From assembly GCA_937127205.1 (NCBI GenBank), contig CAKZLS010000272.1, forward strand, positions 1 through 14,927: a stretch of DNA of 14,927 bases. Direction: 5' to 3'. Numbering within the stretch: the first letter of the stretch is position 1; every line of letters starts with the position of its first letter. The notes under the pieces were generated by a model, which made no database searches, was not told where the DNA came from, and worked only from the letters and a program-made list of their open reading frames with translations. The translations under genes and the position numbers were made by a program. The stretch comes from an uncultured Rhodospirillales bacterium (GTDB lineage: Bacteria > Pseudomonadota > Alphaproteobacteria > Rhodospirillales > Defluviicoccaceae). Below, piece after piece: positions 1 through 5,440 of this stretch.

Positions 1-426
1 ATCGTCGACCAGGTGGAACGGGCGGATCGCAGCGAGCATTATGTTCACACGCGCGTCTTCCGGCCGTGGGGTTGGTACAAGTCGATCAACGAAGGCGACC
101 GTTTTCAGGTCAAGGAGATCGTCGTCAATCCCGGCCACAAGCTCAGCTATCAGATGCATCACCATCGCGCCGAGCATTGGATTATTGTTTCGGGCACGGC
201 CAAGGTCACCCGCGGCAACGAAACGTTTCATATCACCGAGGATGAGTCCACGTACATTCCGCACAACACCCGCCATTCGCTGGAGAATCCCGGAAAAATC
301 CCGCTGAGGATGATCGAGGTTCAGTCGGGTGCCTATCTCGGCGAAGACGATATCATACGCTTCGACGACGTTTATGGCCGAGTTGGAAAGGACGGCGACG
401 ACAAGGACGACTACGCCATCAAGTAG
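1..426 (+). CDS. manC: Mannose-1-phosphate guanylyltransferase / mannose-6-phosphate isomerase, C-terminal part (5' truncated)
   Basis: The frame is open from the first base of the window, so only the last 141 residues are present. They form the C-terminal cupin (type II mannose-6-phosphate isomerase) domain of the bifunctional ManC/AlgA family. Visible landmarks are FRPWGWYKSI, RFQVKEIVV, the metal-binding QMHHHRAEHWIIVSG, STYIPHNTRHSLENPG and EVQSGAYLGEDDIIRF, in the usual family order. The family makes GDP-mannose from mannose-1-phosphate and GTP in the cytoplasm, for exopolysaccharide, LPS or capsule; whether the nucleotidyltransferase half is intact cannot be seen. A GTG at 13 is not a credible start because the domain continues upstream. 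The stop at 424-426 lies inside the 3' end of the convergent GST gene, so the two genes overlap by 8 bp. The product is secure; the choice between manC, algA and similar symbols is not. Confidence 0.93.
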   Translation: MVDQVERADRSEHYVHTRVFRPWGWYKSINEGDRFQVKEIVVNPGHKLSYQMHHHRAEHWIIVSGTAKVTRGNETFHITEDESTYIPHNTRHSLENPGKIPLRMIEVQSGAYLGEDDIIRFDDVYGRVGKDGDDKDDYAIK

Positions 427-1039
427 CCGCTTCTTGTGGCACCGTGCGTTCCATGGAGGGGCGCCGGGCGAAGTTGTCGTACCACCGGGCGAGGGCGGGG
501 CGGTTGCCGCGCCAGTCATCGTCCCCGAAGCGGAACTCCAGCCACCCGACGGCGCAGCCGATGGCGATGTGTCCGATGGTGACGGGGCCGCTCAATTCCT
601 CGGCTTCATCCTCCAACGCGTCAAGACCGCGCGTTACCGCAGCCGATTGCCGCGCAATCCACCCGGCCGATTGCTCGCTCTCGGATCGGCGGTTTTCCAA
701 AAGCCGCAGTACGCCGGCGTCGAGGATACCGTCCGCCAGCGCTTGACGCCTTAGCGCCGTCCAGCGGGCGCCACCGGGCGGCGGGAACAGTTTCAGGCCG
801 TCGTGCAGGCTATCCAGGTATTCGCAGATGACCGGCGAGTCGAACAGGGTCTCGCCGCCTTCGGTTACAAGCGCTGGGATCTTTCCGAGCGGGTTGTGGT
901 CGGCGACTTTATTGGACGGGTCCCAGACGTTGGCGGGTATGGGCTCGATCCGGCTGTCCAACCCGGTTTCCAGGGCGACGACGCTGACCTTGCGGACAAA
1001 GGGAGATGTCGGCGAGTAGTGCAGTTTCATCGGGCTCAT
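419..1039 (-). CDS. Glutathione S-transferase family protein
   Basis: A 206-residue protein of normal GST length. The N-terminal thioredoxin-like domain (about residues 1-80) begins with KLHYSPTSPFVRKV, where the Ser/Thr near residues 9-12 is the likely glutathione-activating region. It contains the cis-proline motif NPLGKIPAL (49-57) and the glutathione gamma-Glu contact motif LFDSPVICEYLD (65-76). A helical C-terminal domain follows, with an alanine-rich start (ARWTALRRQALADGILD) and WYDNFARRPSMERTVP at the end. The start at 1039 is favoured over the next ATG (1030) because AAAGGA lies 9 nt upstream and the ATG overlaps the gloB stop as TGATG, typical of translational coupling. Pairing with gloB points to glutathione-dependent detoxification. 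The substrate cannot be told from sequence. The 3' end overlaps manC by 8 bp. Confidence 0.92.
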   Translation of the reverse strand: MSPMKLHYSPTSPFVRKVSVVALETGLDSRIEPIPANVWDPSNKVADHNPLGKIPALVTEGGETLFDSPVICEYLDSLHDGLKLFPPPGGARWTALRRQALADGILDAGVLRLLENRRSESEQSAGWIARQSAAVTRGLDALEDEAEELSGPVTIGHIAIGCAVGWLEFRFGDDDWRGNRPALARWYDNFARRPSMERTVPQEAAT

Positions 1040-1809
1040 CAGAATTCGTCCTTTTGTCTCCGGATCTCGGCGAATACGGCCACCGGGTCGCCGCCTGGCA
1101 GGTTGGCGGCCCGCTGCAGATTTTCGCTGTCGGCGCGCAGAAACGGATTGGTGGCCCGCTCCTCCGCGAGCGTGGAGGGGACCGTGGGCTTTTTTTCGGC
1201 CCGAAGCATGCGGATCGCTTCGGCCCGATCGCGCAAGGCCGGGTTGTCCGAATCCACGCTCAACGCGAACGCGGCGTTGGCCAGCGTGTATTCGTGGGCA
1301 CAGTAGACCCGGGTGTCGCCCGGCAATTCCCGCAGTTTGCTCAGGCTGGACCACATCTGCGCCGCCGTGCCCTCGAACAGGCGGCCGCATCCCAGCGCGA
1401 ACATGGTATCGCCGCAAAACAGGGCCGACGAGTCCTCGAACCAGTAGGCAATATGGCCGACGGTGTGACCGTAGACTTCGATCACCTTGGCCGATTGGCT
1501 GCCGAGGGCCACCGTATCTCCCTCCGCAACACCCACGTCCAGGCCCGGGATGCGCCGGGCGTCGGCACGGTTGCCCACAATGGTGCAGCCCGTTGCTTCC
1601 TTCAGCTCGAGATTGCCGCCCACGTGATCGTAGTGGTGATGGGTATTGAGAATATGTGTCAGCGTCCAGCCTAAGCGGTCCAATGCTTCGAGCACAGGGC
1701 CGGACACGGCCGGATCGACCACGGCGGTCGCCTTGGTGTCGGGATCGTGGGCCAGGTAAACATAATTGTCCGAAAGGACGGGGATCTGATGGATTTCAAG
1801 CGACGGCAT
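1039..1809 (-). CDS. gloB: Hydroxyacylglutathione hydrolase (glyoxalase II)
   Basis: A 256-residue metallo-beta-lactamase-fold enzyme that hydrolyses S-D-lactoylglutathione to D-lactate and glutathione, the second step of methylglyoxal detoxification, in the cytoplasm. The dinuclear metal motif THHHYDHVGG (56-65) is intact. Further metal and active-site blocks are GHTVGHIAYW, FCGDTMFALGCGRLFEG and VYCAHEYTLANAAFA. The HAGH C-terminal domain ends with ATNPFLR and QRAANLPGGDPVAVFAEIRRQKDEF-type sequence. The start at 1809 (MPSLEIHQIPVLSDNY) matches the family; no strong Shine-Dalgarno is visible before it. The frame stays open to another ATG at 1899, but that 30-residue extension is unlike the family and would butt against the divergent methyltransferase start. 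It forms a probable two-gene operon with the GST downstream. Confidence 0.96.
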   Translation of the reverse strand: MPSLEIHQIPVLSDNYVYLAHDPDTKATAVVDPAVSGPVLEALDRLGWTLTHILNTHHHYDHVGGNLELKEATGCTIVGNRADARRIPGLDVGVAEGDTVALGSQSAKVIEVYGHTVGHIAYWFEDSSALFCGDTMFALGCGRLFEGTAAQMWSSLSKLRELPGDTRVYCAHEYTLANAAFALSVDSDNPALRDRAEAIRMLRAEKKPTVPSTLAEERATNPFLRADSENLQRAANLPGGDPVAVFAEIRRQKDEF

Positions 1810-1897
1810 GGCGGCCACGGGGTCAAAAATTGCGAACAGGGATATTTCGATACCAACACTACCACCCTGATGGTCGATTACGCTAGACTTCGCCGCC

Positions 1898-2611
1898 ATG
1901 TGGACCGATGCCGTTGAAATGAGGGATTTCTACGACTCTATGCTGGGGCGGGTGGCGCGCCGGATGATAGGCCGTCGTGTCCGCGATCTGTGGCCGGACC
2001 TGCGCGGGCTCAGTGTGGTCGGGCTCGGCTATGCGACCCCCTTTCTCGGCGTGTTTCGGTCGGAGGCGCAACGGGTGCTGGCGGTGATGCCGGCGGGGCA
2101 GGGGGTGGTTCAATGGCCTCGGGAGGGGCGCGGCCTGAGCACCCTCGCGGACGAGACAGCGCTGCCATTCCCCGACCGATCCATCGACCGGATCCTTCTG
2201 GTGCACGCTCTCGAAGGTGCCGAGCAGACCCGCCCGATGATGCGCGAGGTCTGGCGGGTGCTTGCCGATGGGGGCCGGTTGCTGGTGGTGACTTCGAACC
2301 GGCGGGGCCTGTGGTCGCGATTCGAGCGGACGCCCTTTGGTCATGGCCGCCCCTATTCACCGCGCCAGTTGTCCAAGGTCGTGCGCGAGGCCATGTTCGC
2401 GCCCTATCAGACCGCCGCAGCGCTTTATGTTCCGCCGTTCCATTCGCGTATGATCCTGTCGTCCGCGGCCGCCTGGGAAAAAGCGGGCGAGCGGTGGTTC
2501 ACCGGGTTCGCGGGCGTCGCCATCGTTGAGGCGACCAAGGAGATCTATGGCGGTCAGATCGTGTTCTCCGAGGCCAGAAACGGCGCTTACGCACCCGCCG
2601 CAAGCCGGTGA
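1898..2611 (+). CDS. SAM-dependent methyltransferase (Methyltransf_11-like), divergent from gloB
   Basis: A 237-residue protein with a class I Rossmann-type methyltransferase core. A conserved N-terminus (MRDFYDSMLGRVARRMI) precedes the SAM-binding stretch SVVGLGYATPFLG (about 39-51). LPFPDRSIDRILLVHALE (89-106) matches the acidic/hydrophobic block before strand 4, and REVWRVLADGGRLLVVTSNRRGLW matches the post-motif region of Methyltransf_11 proteins. Motif I has GLGYAT rather than the common GxGxG, which I recall as usual in this gloB-linked alphaproteobacterial family. No Shine-Dalgarno is visible before 1898; an ATG at 1919 is an alternative start but would cut the usual N-terminus. The substrate is unknown. 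Its position beside gloB is all the context gives. Confidence 0.85.
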   Translation: MWTDAVEMRDFYDSMLGRVARRMIGRRVRDLWPDLRGLSVVGLGYATPFLGVFRSEAQRVLAVMPAGQGVVQWPREGRGLSTLADETALPFPDRSIDRILLVHALEGAEQTRPMMREVWRVLADGGRLLVVTSNRRGLWSRFERTPFGHGRPYSPRQLSKVVREAMFAPYQTAAALYVPPFHSRMILSSAAAWEKAGERWFTGFAGVAIVEATKEIYGGQIVFSEARNGAYAPAASR

Positions 2612-2633
2612 ACTTCTGAAAACAAACGAAATC

Positions 2634-2663
2634 TTGCATTCTTCGGGCGCGGTCAAATATGCT
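2634..2663 (+). promoter_or_regulatory. Sigma-70-like promoter for the four-gene cluster
   Basis: TTGCAT (2634-2639) is followed after 18 nt by TATGCT (2658-2663) in the gap after the methyltransferase gene. Both hexamers are close to the TTGACA/TATAAT consensus. The predicted transcript would start near 2670, leaving a leader of about 75 nt before the Rap1a-like gene at 2744. It is read from consensus only. Confidence 0.45.
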
Positions 2664-2743
2664 CTTTCAATGTCGTCGCCGTGCAGACTCGCTCGAATCG
2701 AAACAGAGTGGACCGGGGCGTTGTTTTAAGCGGGAGGAAGCGG

Positions 2744-3136
2744 ATGAAATGGATCGTTGTCGCAGGGGCAGCTGCCTTTGTAGTCATGATGGGCCGTCCC
2801 GCCGGCGCCATCGAACCGAGCGACTTCACCCTATTGACCAGCGAGAACCTGTATCGAGTCTGCTCGGCCCCGCAATCCGATCCTCTTTTCGGTGAAGCCC
2901 GGCAGGCATGCTATGGGTTCGTCTATGGCGCGGGGTTGTTTTATTACGAGGTAATCAAGGCCGGTAAGGCCAAGACAGTGGTTTGTCCTGGCGGAAAGAT
3001 CGACCGCGAAGCGGTGCGCGTTGCGTTCGTCGATTGGGCCCGGAATAATCCCGAGCGGATGAACGACAGCCCCATTGACGGATTGCTGCGCTCCGCGGCC
3101 GCGCAATGGCCGTGTCCCGAACAACCGACGCGTTGA
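2744..3136 (+). CDS. Exported Rap1a/Tai-family-like protein
   Basis: A 130-residue protein with a clear signal peptide: MKWIVVAGAAAFVVMMG then a likely signal peptidase I site after PAGA (about residue 22). The mature part contains C40, C56, C81 and C124, enough for two disulfides, and has the spacing of Rap1a/Tai proteins: ENLYRVC, then ARQACYGFVYGAGLFYYEV (52-70), VVCPGGKIDREAVRVAFVDWARNNPER, and a terminal AAAQWPCP. The founding Serratia proteins are periplasmic immunity proteins against type VI secretion amidases. Many other family members are solitary envelope proteins with no known partner, and no amidase effector is visible here. ATG 2744 is chosen over an upstream in-frame ATG at 2681 because GGGAGGAAG lies 4-12 nt before it and the signal peptide starts there. 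First gene of a tight plus-strand cluster. Confidence 0.75.
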   Translation: MKWIVVAGAAAFVVMMGRPAGAIEPSDFTLLTSENLYRVCSAPQSDPLFGEARQACYGFVYGAGLFYYEVIKAGKAKTVVCPGGKIDREAVRVAFVDWARNNPERMNDSPIDGLLRSAAAQWPCPEQPTR

Positions 3137-3155
3137 GCCGAGAGGAGACCGAAGA

Positions 3156-3374
3156 ATGGCATCCAGTGTTTTGTGCCGGAGAAGTCTAATTCCCGCCTTG
3201 GTCCTGAGTACCGGGCTGATGTTGTCCGCTTGTTCGAGCAGTACGTTCCAGGGTGCGGCCATCGGAGCCGCCGCGGGCGCCACTTCGGGGCTATTCACCG
3301 GCGACGTCGGCCGTGGCGCCGCCGTGGGCGCGGCTTCCGGCGCGGCGGGCGGTTTTGTCGCCGGATTGTTCTAA
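3156..3374 (+). CDS. Small glycine-zipper lipoprotein
   Basis: A 72-residue protein. A hydrophobic lipoprotein signal ends in the lipobox LSAC (Cys26), followed by SSSTFQ and then an alanine/glycine-rich segment with GxxxG-type spacing (GAAIGAAAGATSGLFTGD and GRGAAVGAASGAAGGFVAGLF). This is the pattern of glycine-zipper (YMGG/SlyB-like) envelope proteins, which pack helices in or against membranes. No Asp follows the lipid-bearing Cys, so outer-membrane sorting is the default expectation. GAGAGGAG about 8 nt before ATG 3156 fixes the start. The gene starts 19 nt after the Rap1a-like gene and 34 nt before the META-domain gene, so co-transcription is likely. The exact role is unknown. Confidence 0.8.
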   Translation: MASSVLCRRSLIPALVLSTGLMLSACSSSTFQGAAIGAAAGATSGLFTGDVGRGAAVGAASGAAGGFVAGLF

Positions 3375-3408
3375 GCGATCAGCGTGTGGCAGAGGGGGAG
3401 CGGGCCGA

Positions 3409-3831
3409 ATGATTCAATTGCCAAGCATACCAGCGCGCCTGATGGCCGCCTTGGTCATGGTGTTCGTATGGGGAGGGCCCGCATCGAGTGCCGAGCCTGG
3501 TCTGTACGGTGGGGAATGGCTGGCGACGGAGATCAGCGGGAAACCCGTTCCCGAAAAGGCGCGCATGACCCTTAGCATCGCGGCCGACGGAACCGTATCG
3601 GGCTCCGGCGGATGCAACCGCTTCACCGGAACGGCCGACATCGATGGCAACCGTATCTCCTTCCCGCCGTTTGCCGCCACCATGAAGATGTGCCCCCCGC
3701 CGCTGATGGTTCCGGAGCAGGAGTTTTTGGGTGCGCTCGCCGAAGTGACGAGCTATCGGCTCGAAGGTTCTCAGCTGATCCTCGAGGCTCTCGGCGGAGT
3801 TGAAAGGGTCACGTTGACCCGCGAAAAATAG
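3409..3831 (+). CDS. Exported META-domain (HslJ-like) protein
   Basis: A 140-residue protein. Residues 1-28 form a signal peptide ending ASSA; no lipobox is present, so a soluble periplasmic protein is expected. The rest is one META domain: YGGEWLATEISGKPV (33-47), the signature GSGGCNRFTG (65-74), ISFPPFAATMKMCPPP (83-98) and EQEFLGAL, then YRLEGSQLILE near the end. C69 and C95 are the two conserved cysteines of the family. META proteins include E. coli HslJ (heat shock, novobiocin tolerance) and many envelope proteins of unclear function. AGAGGGGGAG at 3391-3400 supports ATG 3409. It sits between the glycine-zipper lipoprotein and the PEP mutase-like gene with gaps of about 33 nt on each side. 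Confidence 0.88.
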   Translation: MIQLPSIPARLMAALVMVFVWGGPASSAEPGLYGGEWLATEISGKPVPEKARMTLSIAADGTVSGSGGCNRFTGTADIDGNRISFPPFAATMKMCPPPLMVPEQEFLGALAEVTSYRLEGSQLILEALGGVERVTLTREK

Positions 3832-3863
3832 CCCTATCGGCGCGTGGCGAGGGAGCGGGCAAA

Positions 3864-4712
3864 ATGAACACCTCCAACGATACGGCGGAAAAGGCGGCGC
3901 GGTTTGCCGAGCTGCATCAGCGCCCGGGCGCGTTTGTCCTACCGAATCCATGGGATGTGGGAACGGCGCGTTTGCTTCATGGCCTCGGCTTCGAGGCGCT
4001 CGCCACCACCAGCGCCGGGATGGCTTATGCGCTCGGACGCCCGGACGGCGAGGGGGCGGTCACCCGCGACGAAGCCATTGCCCATGCGCGATCGCTCGTC
4101 GAGGCCACACCTCTGCCGGTCAGCGCCGATCTCGAGAACTGTTTCGGAGACGACGCGGAAACCGTAGCCGAGACGGTGAGCATGGCCGCGGAGGCGGGCT
4201 TGGCCGGATGCTCCGTCGAGGATGCCACGGGTGACCGTGCCCGGCCGATTTATGATTTTGGCCATGCCGTCGAGCGGGTAGCCGCCGCCGTCGAGGCGGC
4301 GCGGTCCGTGGGCCGGCCGTTCGTTCTCACGGCACGCTCTGAGAACTTTCTCCATAATCGTCCCGATCTCGACGACACCATCGCCCGGTTGCAGGCGTTC
4401 GAAGCGGCGGGCGCCGATGTCCTGTTTGCCCCCGGCCTCGCGGATATGGAGAGCATCCGCGCGGTATGCGCCGCGGTCAGCTGCCCGGTGAACGTGGTCA
4501 TGGGACTGGCGGGCGGGGCGTTCTCCGTGGACCAACTCGGTGATGCCGGGGTTAAACGGGTAAGCCTGGGTTCCTCGTTGTCGCGGGCGGCCCTGGGCGG
4601 CTTCCTGAGAGCGGCCCGCGAGGTCCGGGAGAGCGGGACCTTCACCTTCGCGGCAGACGCCGTTCCTTTCTCGGAAATGCAACACCTGATGAGCAGCAAG
4701 CCATCCTCGTAA
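3864..4712 (+). CDS. Isocitrate lyase / PEP phosphonomutase superfamily protein
   Basis: A 282-residue TIM-barrel enzyme of the PEP_mutase family. Landmarks are LPNPWDVGTARLL (26-38), ATTSAGMAYALGRPDG (47-62), SADLENCFGD (87-96, with the probable Mg-binding D89 and E91), GCSVEDATGD (115-124), VLTARSENFL, AGADVLFAPGL, CPVNVVMG and GVKRVSLGSSLSRAALG. The KKCGH catalytic loop of true isocitrate and methylisocitrate lyases is absent, so lyase activity of that type is not supported. Oxaloacetate decarboxylase-like or unassigned carbon-carbon/carbon-phosphorus chemistry is possible. It has no signal peptide, unlike its three upstream neighbours. GGCGAGGGAGCGGG precedes ATG 3864. It is the last gene of the cluster and is followed by a 266-bp gap. 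Confidence 0.85.
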   Translation: MNTSNDTAEKAARFAELHQRPGAFVLPNPWDVGTARLLHGLGFEALATTSAGMAYALGRPDGEGAVTRDEAIAHARSLVEATPLPVSADLENCFGDDAETVAETVSMAAEAGLAGCSVEDATGDRARPIYDFGHAVERVAAAVEAARSVGRPFVLTARSENFLHNRPDLDDTIARLQAFEAAGADVLFAPGLADMESIRAVCAAVSCPVNVVMGLAGGAFSVDQLGDAGVKRVSLGSSLSRAALGGFLRAAREVRESGTFTFAADAVPFSEMQHLMSSKPSS

Positions 4713-4835
4713 TTTACTCCATTGTCTCGGTGCTGAACACCGTCTCGCTGCGGGAAATGTCGACGTCTCATGTGCGGGCGCTGGTGGCAATGTTCGACGG
4801 GTCACTCGGCTCTGAAGCTATTACAAACTTAAATT

Positions 4836-4864
4836 TTGACAGGGTCGGCAGTCTCCGCTACTCG
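4836..4864 (+). promoter_or_regulatory. Weak sigma-70-like promoter candidate
   Basis: A perfect TTGACA (4836-4841) is followed after 17 nt by TACTCG (4859-4864), a poor -10. It lies about 120 nt upstream of the acidic repeat protein gene. It could serve as a housekeeping promoter beside the EcfG-type site at 4916-4940, or be chance. Confidence 0.22.
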
Positions 4865-4901
4865 ATCGGGGAATCTTATGGAGAATACTGATTGGCTGGA
4901 T

Positions 4902-4915
4902 CTCGCAAGTGCGAG
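4902..4915. repeat. Perfect 14-bp inverted repeat abutting the EcfG-type -35
   Basis: CTCGCA-AG-TGCGAG, six-base arms with a two-base spacer. It ends exactly one base before the GGAAC element (4916-4920). This is where an activator or repressor half-site pair could sit, but no known operator was recognised. Confidence 0.5.
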
Positions 4916-4940
4916 GGAACCATTAGGCAATTCGAGCGTT
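4916..4940 (+). promoter_or_regulatory. EcfG-type (general stress response) promoter candidate
   Basis: GGAAC (4916-4920) and CGTT (4937-4940) are separated by 16 nt. This matches the consensus of the alphaproteobacterial general stress sigma factor EcfG/SigT/RpoE2 (GGAAC, 16-18 nt, CGTT). Transcription would start near 4947-4950, giving a leader of about 30 nt that contains the AGGAG (4963-4967) of the downstream gene at 4979. I looked by eye for the same pair upstream of the other genes in the window and did not find it. Confidence 0.6.
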
Positions 4941-4978
4941 GATCACATAACCGTTCGCAACCAGGAGTATTATATATC

Positions 4979-5356
4979 ATGAATAAACCGGGAGTACTAA
5001 TTGGTGGCCTGATCGTTGTCGTGCTCATCGTCGCGGCCGTCTTTTGGGCCGTCGATATGGATGTGACGGACTCGGGGGAGTTGCCGAAGGTCGATGTCGA
5101 CGTCAAGGAAGGCGAGCTGCCGAAAGTCAAGGTCGAAGGCGGCGAACTGCCCAAGGTCGATGTCAAAACCGAAGAAGGCAAGTTGCCGGAGGTCAAGGTC
5201 GACACCGTCGATGTCGAGGTTGGCGAGGAGGAAGTCGACGTGACGGTTCCGGAAGTGAAAATGAAGGAAGAAACCGTGACCGTGCCGACGGTGGACATCG
5301 AAGAGCCACAGGCGGAAGAGCCCGAGGCGGCTGGCGATACGAAAAAGGACGAATAG
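4979..5356 (+). CDS. Small membrane-anchored acidic repeat protein, function unknown
   Basis: A 125-residue protein. Residues 6-25 are a single strongly hydrophobic helix (GVLIGGLIVVVLIVAAVFWAV) acting as an uncleaved anchor, with a short positive N-terminus (MNK) and the rest predicted outside the cytoplasm. The remainder is low-complexity, rich in Val, Glu, Asp and Lys. It has four degenerate G-E/K-L-P units starting at residues 33, 45, 55 and 67, then alternating Val-x-Val stretches (VDVEVGEEEVDVTVPEV, ETVTVPTVDIEEP) suggesting extended beta strands, and an acidic tail. There are no cysteines. I recall similar uncharacterised proteins in alphaproteobacteria but cannot name a family. AGGAG lies 11 nt before ATG 4979 in an AT-rich leader. 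The EcfG-type promoter upstream suggests expression under general stress. It is a stand-alone gene, convergent with pyk. Confidence 0.75.
   Translation: MNKPGVLIGGLIVVVLIVAAVFWAVDMDVTDSGELPKVDVDVKEGELPKVKVEGGELPKVDVKTEEGKLPEVKVDTVDVEVGEEEVDVTVPEVKMKEETVTVPTVDIEEPQAEEPEAAGDTKKDE
5075..5206 (+). repeat. Degenerate tandem repeat inside the acidic protein
   Basis: Four units of 10-12 codons, each starting G-E-L-P-K-V or G-K-L-P-E-V and followed by a D/K-V-D/K-V stretch (residues 33-76). They are similar at the DNA level (GAGTTGCCGAAGGTC, GAGCTGCCGAAAGTC, GAACTGCCCAAGGTC, AAGTTGCCGGAGGTC) but diverged at third positions, which implies an old, selected repeat rather than a recent slippage product. 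Confidence 0.75.
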
Positions 5357-5367
5357 CCGCGACATCG

Positions 5368-5426
5368 AAAAAGGGGGCATCGGCGTTGTTCAAGCGATCA
5401 CCGACCATGACGGCGGACGGTGCCCC
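5368..5426 (-). terminator. Possible intrinsic terminator of pyk
   Basis: Between the convergent stop codons at 5356 and 5441, GGGGCATCG (5374-5382) pairs with CGGTGCCCC (5418-5426): nine base pairs with one G-T wobble, around a 35-nt loop that can fold further. Read on the minus strand the stem starts 14 nt after the pyk stop and is followed by TTTTT (5372-5368). The long loop is unusual, so this is only moderately secure. Confidence 0.42.
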
Positions 5427-5440
5427 ACTTCGGCTGTAGC

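Noticed and set aside
1810..1899. Upstream in-frame extension of gloB to an ATG at 1899
   Set aside because: The extra 30 residues are unlike glyoxalase II N-termini and reach the divergent methyltransferase start; 1809 fits the family.
2744..3136. Type VI secretion immunity gene interpretation of the Rap1a-like protein
   Set aside because: No amidase effector, VgrG, PAAR or other secretion component is nearby; the fold resemblance alone does not support it.
4728..4742. CGGTG-CTGAA-CACCG hairpin shortly after the PEP mutase-like gene
   Set aside because: Only five base pairs and no following T-run, so a terminator call is not supported.
3939..4805. 288-codon minus-strand open frame opposite the PEP mutase-like gene
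   Set aside because: No recognisable domain, biased composition, and fully opposite a well-supported enzyme gene.
4757..4891. 44-codon plus-strand open frame in the gap before the acidic repeat protein
   Set aside because: No convincing Shine-Dalgarno, no recognisable sequence, and it spans a candidate promoter; probably chance.
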